DNA from: a bacterium CPR1
GTDB lineage: Bacteria; Vulcanimicrobiota; Xenobia; Xenobiales; QWHO01
Assembly (NCBI GenBank): GCA_021404945.1
Contig: QWHO01000004.1
Coordinates: forward strand, 1 to 48,213
Direction: 5' to 3'
Length of the DNA: 48,213 nt
The notes under the pieces are model-generated. The model was not told the origin of the DNA. It ran no database searches and worked only from the letters and a program-made list of their open reading frames with translations. The translations under genes and the position numbers were made by a program. Below, piece by piece: positions 33,932 through 41,900 of the stretch (position 1 is the stretch's first letter; the number at the start of each line of letters is the position of its first letter).

Positions 33932-35109
33932 TAGCTTGCTCCTTTCGGGCCGAGGGCACATCCTTCGGCCTGCAATCGGCTCAGTTCGGCTTCGGAGAAC
34001 CCGGCCTCTCGCAGCAGCGCGAGCGTGTGCTCGCCCTGGCGCGGCGGGAAGGCCAGCTGGCCGCCTGCTCGTGAGACCGGGTCGGGTGGCAGCCGAATCA
34101 CCCGCCCATCGGGGGCGATGGTTCTTCGCAGGCGCTCTTTCACCCACGGCTCCTCCACGGCCTGCTCCACCGTCTGGATCGGCGCGCAAACCAGGCCCGC
34201 CCCTCGCAACTGCTCGAGGTTCTCGCGAGTGCTGCTCTTCCTGGTCAGGTCCGCGATGCGCTCGTGCAACTCGCGCCGACAGGCTTTGCGACCCTGGTTG
34301 GTCGCAAAGCGAGGCTCGGCCAGCGAGGCAAAGGACGCGAGCGAGACCAGGGCCGCCCACTGGCGGTCGGAGCCGACTGCCAGGTAGAGATAGCCGTCGG
34401 CGGTGGGATAGGCATTGGAGGGAACGAAGTGGCGGTGCTCGGAGCCGGAGCGAGTGAGCTCCTCGGCCGGCGCACCCGAATCGATCATCGGCAGCACGGT
34501 CACCAGCCAGCTCGCCGCGACCTGGGCCATGGAAAGCTCGATCTGGCTGCCCGTGCCGTGCTCGGAGCGCCTCCAGAGGGCGGCCAGAACCTGGGTGAAG
34601 AGCTCGTCGCCTGCTCGCAGGTCAATCAGCGGCAGTCCGCACAGGGTGGGAGGACCGTCGGCCGGACCGGTCAGGTCCATGAAGCCCAACGAGGCCTGCA
34701 GCGCCGGATCGTAGCCTGGCGCAGCGGGATAGTCCGGGCCCAGGGCCGAGATTCCGGCCCAGATCAGGGAAGGCCGGAGCCGGCTGAGGGTGAGGTAGTC
34801 GATGCCGAGCTTCTGGTAGCGGCCCGGCAGGGTATTGCAGCAGAAGACGTCCACCTGCAGGGCGAGAATCAGCCGATGCAGGGCCTCCCGGCCCGAGGGC
34901 TGCTGCAAGTCCAGGGTGATGCTCTCCTTGCCGGCGTTGGGTCCGACAAAGTAGGAGCGCCGGTCTTCGTCCCCTCCCAGCACGTGTCCGATTCGGCGGT
35001 TCGGATCGCCCGCGGGTGCTTCGACCCGGATAACCCTCCAGCCGGCCGATACCATCCGGGAGGTGGCGTAGGGAAGCGACAGCGCCTGCTCGAGGGACAG
35101 GACCGTCAT
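33931..35109 (-). CDS. Class III (CaiB/BaiF family) CoA-transferase
   Basis: The protein of about 392 residues is a family III CoA-transferase. VIRVEAPAGDPNRR near the start, DLQQPSGREAL, and the catalytic aspartate D163 in GLPLIDLRAG are visible, as is YLAVGSDRQWAAL in the second domain. It moves CoA between carboxylic acids without a high-energy intermediate. In the anaerobic indoleacetate pathway a class III enzyme forms 2-(2-aminophenyl)succinyl-CoA, and its presence here fits that role. ATG 35109 overlaps the TGA of the molybdenum subunit gene. The family covers many substrates, so the acceptor is inferred. Confidence 0.9.
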   Translation of the reverse strand: MTVLSLEQALSLPYATSRMVSAGWRVIRVEAPAGDPNRRIGHVLGGDEDRRSYFVGPNAGKESITLDLQQPSGREALHRLILALQVDVFCCNTLPGRYQKLGIDYLTLSRLRPSLIWAGISALGPDYPAAPGYDPALQASLGFMDLTGPADGPPTLCGLPLIDLRAGDELFTQVLAALWRRSEHGTGSQIELSMAQVAASWLVTVLPMIDSGAPAEELTRSGSEHRHFVPSNAYPTADGYLYLAVGSDRQWAALVSLASFASLAEPRFATNQGRKACRRELHERIADLTRKSSTRENLEQLRGAGLVCAPIQTVEQAVEEPWVKERLRRTIAPDGRVIRLPPDPVSRAGGQLAFPPRQGEHTLALLREAGFSEAELSRLQAEGCALGPKGAS

Positions 35110-37412
35110 GCCTGGCACGGCGAGGCCCCCAGGTCGGCTACCAGGCCGGCGGCGATCAGTCCCTCGAGCACTCGCTCGGGGGTCAGCGGCAGACGGGTGA
35201 ACCTCACTCCGGTAGCGTGGTAGACTGCATTGGCGATGGCCGCCGCCAGGCAGATGGCGGGCGCCTCGCCGACTCCCTTGGCCCCGAAGGGGCCGGTCGG
35301 ATCGAGGGTCTCGATGAACTCAACGCGAATCTCGGGCACCTCGGGAGCGGTGGGGATGTGGTAATCGCGGAAACTCGGGTTCAGAACCATCCCCTGGACG
35401 ATCTTCAGCTCCTCCGACAGGGCGTAGCCCATCCCCATGACGATCCCACCCTCGATCTGGCCTTCCAGGCCGAGTGCGTTCAAAACTTTGCCCACATCGT
35501 GCGCTGCGCTCACGCGCACCACTCGGACAACCCCGGTATCAAGCTCGACCTCGACCTCGGCAACCTGGGCAGCAAAGGCATAGGTGGGCGACACGTTGCC
35601 CCGGAACTCGCTGTCTTGCTTGACGCTGGCCGGCTCGAAGTAGGCCTGGGTGACCAGCAGCTCGGCTCGCTCGGAAAAGTGCAGGCTGCGCACCAATCGG
35701 TCCAGAGCGGTGAGCCGCTCAGAGCCGCGCATGACCGAGCCGTCGCGCAGGCTGAGCTCCTCGAGCGGTACCTGGAAGCTTCTGGCTGCGGCGCCGAGCA
35801 GCTTGTCGCGGGCCTGACGGGCCGCCATGAGGGCCGAGTTGCCCGCCACATAGCTGGTGCGGGAGGCGTGCACACCCACGTCCCATGGCTTGACATCGGT
35901 GTCGTCGTTGATCACCCGCACGCGAGCGATGTCGATACCCAGGACCTCGGCGACGATCTGAGCCAGCACCGTTTCCGAGCCCTGGCCGATGTCGCTCGAG
36001 CCGGTCACCAGGGTGGCTTTGCCGAAGTCGTCGATGGACAAAATGGAGCCGCAGCCGTCTGAACGGTAGATCTTGGCTCCGCCGCCCACGTGCAAAAGGC
36101 CGGCCACTCCAACCCCGCGTCTGAGCTTCGCGCCGGCTTCGCGGTTGGACCGGGCTTGAGCCCAGTCGCTCTGACGGGCCACCGAATCGAGGCAGTCCTT
36201 CAGCCCGCAGGTAGAGAACACCAGCCCCTGCCCGGTCTCCTCGCCCGAGTGCTGAGCATTCAACCGCCGGATCTCGAGCGGATCAAGACCGCACCGCTCG
36301 GCGAGCATATCGACTTGCTGCTCGACCGCGAAGGTGGCCTGCAGATTTCCGTAGCCTCGAAATGAGCCGGAGTAAGGGTTGTTGGTGTAGACCACGTCGC
36401 AGGCGAATCGCACGTGAGGAACGCGATAGAGTGAGGAAACCGTCTGCATCATGACAAAGGGGATGGTTGCCCCCCAGGAAGTGTGCCCCCCATTGTCGAG
36501 CAGCACGTGGGCGTCGCGGAAGGTCAGCCGCCCCTGCCGGTCGCAGCCCGTGCGCAGCGTGACGATCGCCGGCTGACGGGTGGGCGAGGCCCGAAACTCT
36601 TCCTGTCGCGAGAAGACGATGCGCACCGGGCGTCGGGTCGCTCGCGCCAGGTGCACCGCGATGGGCTCGAAGGGGTAGATGTCGAGCTTGCTGCCGAAGG
36701 CACCCCCGATGGTGGGCTGGATGACCCGGATGTCGGCCGGATCCATCCCCACGATGGCCGCCATGTCGCGCCGGTAGAGAAAAGGGACCTGGGTCTGCGA
36801 GTGGAGCGTGAGTCGTCCCTCGGCATCGAAGCTTGCCAGGATGGCAGACACGCCCATGCAGCAATGGTTGACCCAGGTCAGCTCGAACTCGTTGTCGACC
36901 ACAAAGGCGCTCTCGGCTTCGCCCTGCTCGATGCTGCCGTGGCCGTAGCTGTAGGTGAAGGGTCGGTTGTCCGGGTGCTCGGCATACAGGACCGGGGCGC
37001 CAGGCTGGAGGGCCTCGCGCGGGTCGAAGATTGCCGGCAGGTCTTCATAGGTGACTTGGATAGCCCGACAGGCCCTTTCGGCAGCCTCCTCGGTCTCGGC
37101 GGCCACGGCCGCGATCTCGTCGCGAATGCAGCGGACGATATCGTTCTTGAAAGCGTTGTTGTCGTTGCCATGGCCGAAAGCCACGTTGTCGATGTCGCGG
37201 GCCGTCAGCACGGCGTGAACTCCGGGCACGGCCAGGGCCTGGCCGATGTCGATGGTGACGATGCGCGCATGGGGGCGGTCACTGCGGCGAATCTTGCCGT
37301 GCAGCATGCCGGGCAAGCTGAGATCAGACAGGTAGCGCACCTGGCCGGTGGCTTTGGCAGGGGCATCGAGCTTGGGCACCCGAGCCCCGATCCAGCGCGT
37401 CTCAGTCGTCAT
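35106..37412 (-). CDS. Molybdenum hydroxylase, large Mo-binding subunit (xanthine dehydrogenase family)
   Basis: The 768-residue protein is the molybdopterin-cytosine/guanine-dinucleotide subunit of the xanthine dehydrogenase/CO dehydrogenase family. PKLDAPAKATGQVRYLSD opens the small domain, GGAFGSKLD and the SFRGYGNLQATFA region line the Mo site, and GAKGVGEAP has the catalytic glutamate E716. There is no AYRCSFR-type cysteine of CO dehydrogenase, so it should be a ring-hydroxylating enzyme. Water-derived oxygen would be inserted at an N-heteroaromatic carbon, plausibly C2 of indoleacetate or indoleacetyl-CoA to give the 2-oxoindole. Gene order is FAD subunit, Fe-S subunit, Mo subunit, with overlaps at both joins. 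Confidence 0.92.
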   Translation of the reverse strand: MTTETRWIGARVPKLDAPAKATGQVRYLSDLSLPGMLHGKIRRSDRPHARIVTIDIGQALAVPGVHAVLTARDIDNVAFGHGNDNNAFKNDIVRCIRDEIAAVAAETEEAAERACRAIQVTYEDLPAIFDPREALQPGAPVLYAEHPDNRPFTYSYGHGSIEQGEAESAFVVDNEFELTWVNHCCMGVSAILASFDAEGRLTLHSQTQVPFLYRRDMAAIVGMDPADIRVIQPTIGGAFGSKLDIYPFEPIAVHLARATRRPVRIVFSRQEEFRASPTRQPAIVTLRTGCDRQGRLTFRDAHVLLDNGGHTSWGATIPFVMMQTVSSLYRVPHVRFACDVVYTNNPYSGSFRGYGNLQATFAVEQQVDMLAERCGLDPLEIRRLNAQHSGEETGQGLVFSTCGLKDCLDSVARQSDWAQARSNREAGAKLRRGVGVAGLLHVGGGAKIYRSDGCGSILSIDDFGKATLVTGSSDIGQGSETVLAQIVAEVLGIDIARVRVINDDTDVKPWDVGVHASRTSYVAGNSALMAARQARDKLLGAAARSFQVPLEELSLRDGSVMRGSERLTALDRLVRSLHFSERAELLVTQAYFEPASVKQDSEFRGNVSPTYAFAAQVAEVEVELDTGVVRVVRVSAAHDVGKVLNALGLEGQIEGGIVMGMGYALSEELKIVQGMVLNPSFRDYHIPTAPEVPEIRVEFIETLDPTGPFGAKGVGEAPAICLAAAIANAVYHATGVRFTRLPLTPERVLEGLIAAGLVADLGASPCQA

Positions 37413-37863
37413 TGACTGCCTCCACCGCTTCGATCATGGCCACATACCCGGTGCACCGGCAGAGATTGCCTTCGAGCCCGCGACGAATTTGCTCGGGAGT
37501 GGGGCGCGGTTCTTGCCGCAGGAGCGAGGCCGCGGCGATCTCCATGCCAGGAGTGCAAAAACCACATTGAATGGCTCCTTCGCTCACGAAGGCCTGTTGC
37601 AGGGCCGACAACCCCTCGCTGGAGCTCAATCCTTCCACGGTACGCACCGTCCGGCCATCGACTGCGAAGGCCGGCGTCAGACACCCGAGCACCGCCTCCT
37701 CGTCGAGGAGCACCGCGCAAGCACCGCATTCGCCCTCGCCGCACCCGAGCTTGGCTCCGGTCAGGTCGAAGCGCTCGCGCAGAAGCTCGAGCAGGGCCAT
37801 GGTCGGCTCCACTTCGGCGCTGACAGGTCGTCCGTTTAAAGTGAAGGAGAGCTTAACCGGCAT
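37402..37863 (-). CDS. Molybdenum hydroxylase, [2Fe-2S] small subunit
   Basis: The 153-residue protein carries two [2Fe-2S] clusters. The plant-ferredoxin cluster uses C41, C46, C49 and C61 (CGEGECGAC), and the helical cluster uses C100, C103, C135 and C137 (CGFCTPGM and CRCTGY). This is the standard CoxS/XdhA iron-sulfur subunit. It relays electrons from molybdenum to the FAD subunit. ATG 37863 overlaps the TAA of the FAD subunit gene, and its own end overlaps the Mo-subunit start. Confidence 0.95.
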   Translation of the reverse strand: MPVKLSFTLNGRPVSAEVEPTMALLELLRERFDLTGAKLGCGEGECGACAVLLDEEAVLGCLTPAFAVDGRTVRTVEGLSSSEGLSALQQAFVSEGAIQCGFCTPGMEIAAASLLRQEPRPTPEQIRRGLEGNLCRCTGYVAMIEAVEAVNDD

Positions 37864-38704
37864 GGCAGCCCTCGAGACAGCGACTCACGAAGGCCCCCAC
37901 GAGTCGCCGACGATACAGCGCCGAGCCGCGCACATCGTCGATTGGCTCCACCTCGGCCGCGGCCCTGCGAGCGCAGGCCAGGATCAAGGAGGGGTCGAGC
38001 CGCCGGTCAGCGATCAACCGCTCGGCCTGGAGGGCCCGCATCGGCGTCGGTGCCACCGCACCGCAGGCGATGCGCGGCTCGCGCAGATGACCGTCTTGCA
38101 AGACAGCGGAAAAAGCCACCGCGGCCGCCGAGATCTCCAGCGCCGGGCGCCTTCCGCTCTTCTGGAAGGCCCACACCGCCCCGGGCCGGATGGGCACGCG
38201 AACCGAAACGAGCAGCTCGTCGCTGGCAAGGGCGGTTCTTCGCGGGCCCAGCACGAGCTCTCGGATGGCCAGCGAGCGCCGGCAACGCCGGGAGGCAACT
38301 TCCACCGTGGCGTCGCTGGCCAGCAGAGCCACCGTCAGGTCGGCTGCCGGCGAGGCGTTGCACAAATTTCCCCCGATCGTGGCGCGAGAGCGCACCGGCG
38401 GAGAGCCGAAGCGATCGGCGGCCTGAGCCAACAAAGGGGCGTCTCGAGCCACCTCGGCCGATGCGAGCAATCGAGCCACTGTGACCGCCGCCCCGATCTC
38501 CAGGGCATCCGGGTGCCGGATCAGGCCCTGCAGCTCTTCCAGGCGGAAAATATCGACCACGGCCGCCGGGACCTGGCCCTGGGTCCGCACGGACAGCATC
38601 CAGTCGGTCCCCCCTGCCACCACGCGCGCCTGGTCGACCCGGGCCAGGATCTCGAGCGCGTCCGCCACCGAGTCAGGGCGGAAATATCCGGTGGGAGGAT
38701 TCAC
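37853..38704 (-). CDS. Molybdenum hydroxylase, FAD-binding medium subunit
   Basis: The protein of about 283 residues belongs to the CoxM/XdhB FAD subunit family. VVAGGTDWMLSVR near the N-terminus and ATIGGNLCNASPAADL are the two FAD-pyrophosphate contacts. It passes electrons from the iron-sulfur subunit to an acceptor. The start is uncertain: GTG 38704 (VNPPTGYFRP) matches the usual N-terminus, and GTG 38740 is possible. The frame stays open far upstream through the contig join, but that extension is antisense to other genes. It follows the end of the interrupted flavoenzyme gene by about 70 bases. Confidence 0.9.
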   Translation of the reverse strand: MNPPTGYFRPDSVADALEILARVDQARVVAGGTDWMLSVRTQGQVPAAVVDIFRLEELQGLIRHPDALEIGAAVTVARLLASAEVARDAPLLAQAADRFGSPPVRSRATIGGNLCNASPAADLTVALLASDATVEVASRRCRRSLAIRELVLGPRRTALASDELLVSVRVPIRPGAVWAFQKSGRRPALEISAAAVAFSAVLQDGHLREPRIACGAVAPTPMRALQAERLIADRRLDPSLILACARRAAAEVEPIDDVRGSALYRRRLVGAFVSRCLEGCHAG

Positions 38705-38777
38705 GGCCCGCAGAGCTTCGCGAGCGGGTCCGCCCTTCACCTGCCGCGCCCACTCCCGCCGGCCGCCGCCAGAGGGC

Positions 38778-38906
38778 TCAGATTCTAGCCCCCAGCTTGA
38801 AGCCCTCGTGGATGGCGTTGTGCATCGAGCGGGGACGGATGGCATCCCCGATGATGTAGATCTCGTCCACGCTGAACTCGAGCTGAGTGAGCAAATCCTG
38901 AAGCGA
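38778..38906 (-). CDS. C-terminal fragment of an Old Yellow Enzyme/2,4-dienoyl-CoA reductase-type flavoprotein, cut at the contig join
   Basis: About 40 residues remain: LLTQLEFSVDEIYIIGD followed by AIRPRSMHNAIHEGF and a short tail to the TGA at 38778. This is the C-terminal end of the FAD/NAD(P)-binding domain of OYE-type 2-enoate/2,4-dienoyl-CoA reductases (the IGD...R..AIHEG pattern). Upstream of about 38,895 the homology stops, and an in-frame TAG is met at 38907-38909 in phage-like sequence. The gene would be the next member of the molybdenum hydroxylase operon and may act on a later aromatic-CoA intermediate. Confidence 0.75.
   Translation of the reverse strand, partial: SLQDLLTQLEFSVDEIYIIGDAIRPRSMHNAIHEGFKLGARI
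38885..38905. other. Junction between GC-rich chromosome and phage sequence
   Basis: To the left, the minus strand encodes the end of a reductase; to the right, the plus strand encodes the end of a phage gene and then a tape measure protein. Both readings share the bases 38,889-38,900, so the exact crossover is blurred, as expected for a short identical stretch. Base composition, codon use and promoter type change here. No integrase, tRNA or direct repeat is visible. Confidence 0.7.
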
Positions 38907-38921
38907 CTATCAAAGCAGTAA
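38889..38921 (+). CDS. Last codons of a phage gene truncated by the join
   Basis: On the plus strand the frame EQILKRLSKQ ends at a TAA at 38919-38921, 24 bases before the tape measure start. Small genes (tail assembly chaperones) normally precede tape measure genes, so this is probably the tail end of one. Upstream the frame runs into antisense of chromosomal genes. The identity cannot be recovered from ten residues. Confidence 0.4.
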   Translation, partial: EQILKRLSKQ

Positions 38922-38945
38922 CCAGCACGATACTTACAGGCTAAC

Positions 38946-41900
38946 GTGGACTTCCAGATCAAGCTGGATATTACCCCTACTCTCGATGCCGGGAAGATCA
39001 ACGCGATCCTCTCGGCATTGAAGACTGCGCTTGGCCCTTTGGGCAACCAAATCCAGCTTATTGACGAGAAACAACTGGGCGCGACCCTTGCCCAGATAAA
39101 AGGGACTGGGGATGAGTTGGATAACGTCGGGAAGAAGGCGAAGAACACACAGGAACAGACCGACCGTCTTGCGAACGCATTCTTCAAGTTCAACCAGATT
39201 CGGGAAGGTCTGCAGACCCTTACGGATACCCTTGATGGCCTAAGCAAACCGTTCGTTGCTTTGGACACCGCAACGGCACAGCTGCGCACATTAGGGGCTG
39301 AAGCTGCGGCGATGGCTCCCAGCCTTCGTGAAGCAGCGATTGTCATGTCGGAAGAACTGCCGTTTGCTGCTGCCGAACTGCAGCAGACGATGTTCGACGC
39401 GCTGGCCAGCGGTGTGCAGGGGGGAGAAGAAGGGCTGAAGAAGTTTGCCGACACTGCGGCCAAGCTGGCTGTTGGTGGCGGTTCCAGCATTGGCGAAGCG
39501 ACGAACCTACTGGCTGGCCAGCTCAACGCCTACGGAAAGAGTGCCGAGGAGGCCGGAAAGTTCTCCGACATCTTCTTCAACACGGTGAACTTCGGTGTCA
39601 CCAGCATTGGCGAGCTATCCGGTCAGTTATCGAACGTCGTCCCTACTGCTGCATCGCTGGGGATTGAGATTGAAGGTGTTGGAGCCGCACTTGCACAGAT
39701 GACGCAGAAGGGTGTACCAACAGCGCAGTCCACCACTAAGCTGAATCAGCTTATGCTGGAGTTGGCGAAGCCAGCATCCAGTCTTGCCCCAATCTTGCAG
39801 AAGGCAGGGGTCTCGCTCGAGTCTCTGAAGCAGGATGACCTGCCCGTCACCTTGGCCAAGGTCAAGTCGGCACTGGAGGCCGCAGGAAAGGCATCTGTGC
39901 AGGCGTTTTCCTCTAGTGAGGCTGCGGCTGCGTTCAACGTGCTAACGGGTGATCTGCAAGGGTTCCAAAAGACGTTCGAGGATGTTCGCGACACCACCGG
40001 TTCGGCAGAGAACGCGTACCTCCAGATGTCGGATTCCATTGATACCCAGAATCGCCGTATCCAAGCCAGCTTTGAGGCTGCGTTGATCCGTGGGTTCGAC
40101 GCTCTGGGCGGAGGGATCACCGGGGTTATCTCTGCTTCTTCATCGCTTGCTCCAACCATCACGACGCTTATCGGGCTGAAGCAAATATTCCCCGCTGGGA
40201 TGGCAAAACAGGCGGGCCAGTTCGCGCTGACGCTGTTGTCGAAGGTTGTGCCTTCGTTGGTGGCGCAAACCGCCGCAACTGGTGGTGCCGCTACCTCGCA
40301 GTTGGCGTTGAACACAGCGATGTTGGCCAACCCTGTGTTCTTAGGTATTGCTGGGCTTGTTGCTGCCGCAGCGATAGCCTACGCAGCGTTCGGCAACAGC
40401 ACGAAAGACCTTGGGGATGCTACCACCGATGCAAACGAGGCACTTGCGGAGTTCCAGAAGTCGAGCGCACAAGCCGACGCTGTTGCAAAGCAGGGAGAGA
40501 AGGTTACGGAGCTGGCGCAGAAGTACGATGCACTCAAGAACACCACAACAACGAAAGGGCAGGAGGAGTTCAAGAAGGTCACGGAAGACCTTGCAAAAGC
40601 CGTTCCCGATGCCGTCGTTGCCATTGACCAGTTCAACGAAGCAGGGGTAAAGACTGGCACAACGTATGAAGTCAACACGCAGCAGTTGCGGGAGTTCGTG
40701 GCGGAACAAAACCGGATTGCGCAGGAGCAAAAGAACGAGGCACTGGCCAACCTTGACGACCAGACCAAAGCGTTAGCTGACAGCTACACAGAGGCTCTTG
40801 AGAAGCAGCGGGAACTTCGCGATGATCGGCAGGAACTGCAAGCTGCAGTGGATCAAGGGCTGGGGGATGCAGGCACGCTCGAGACCTTTGGGAACCCCTT
40901 CGAGACAATGAAGGATGATCTGAAGGATGTGAACGTGGAGCTGGCCGAGCAGCAGAAGAAGATTCAAGAAGCACGACCCGCGATTGAGAAGCAGATCGCA
41001 GGGTATCGCGAGATGGGGTTGTCGGTAGAACAGATTGCTCAACGAACCGGGTTCACAACGGCCCAGGTCATTGAGTTTGGTGGAGAGATTAAAGGATCGG
41101 CAGCAAATGCGAAAGAACTGGAAGCAGCGATTGCTGGGATGTCGCAAACCCAGCAGCAAGCAATTCGACTGGTGGCCGATCAAGCCAACGGCTATCAGGC
41201 GGCTCAGGCAAAGGTGGATGAACTCAACGCTAAGATCGCTTCACAAAAGGCTGTTGGAGCCGACACATCTCAGTTGGAGAAAGACCTTGCGGAAGCAGAG
41301 AAAGTTGCCGGTGAGAAGAAGCTGAAGCTGGAGGCGACGATTCAAGCGCAGGGGGGCGATAAGATATTTGAGGGCTTGGACGAGAACGCAAAGAAGGGAT
41401 TGTCAGGGCTGAACAAAGCCGTGGATGAATCCATTGCCGAGATAGAAGCAAAGGCTGCCCAAAGCAAACTTGGTGACGCTCTTTCCCAAGCCGCCACAAT
41501 TAAGGCCGACCTTGATGCGAACGATCGAATTGGAGCATTGGTGGAGAAGCTCCAATCGGCGAAGACGCAGGCAGAGAAGGATTCGATTGCAGCAACGATT
41601 GCGGCTCAAGTCCCATCGGCGATTAGTGGGTATGACGAACTCACAGGAGCCGTGCAGGTTAGCGAAGAGAAGGTCAAAGAGTTTGTTGCCGCGCAACGGG
41701 AGAGCTTCGGTTCGGACATCGAGCAGAAGCGAGCGGCGTTTGAAGATGGGTTGCGGTCCCAAGCCAAAACGCTTGAGGAAAACCGAGACCGGATGGGCGA
41801 ACTTCAGCAAGCCATTGTTGACGGCACATCGAAAGGGAAGGATGTGTCGGCTCTTCGAGCAGAGTATGCCACACTCCAGAAAACGGTTGACACCGGCACA

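Noticed and set aside
37853-39526. Minus-strand frame of 557 codons crossing the join
   Set aside because: Only the part from 38704 down is the FAD subunit. The extension is antisense to the tape measure gene and to the end of the reductase.
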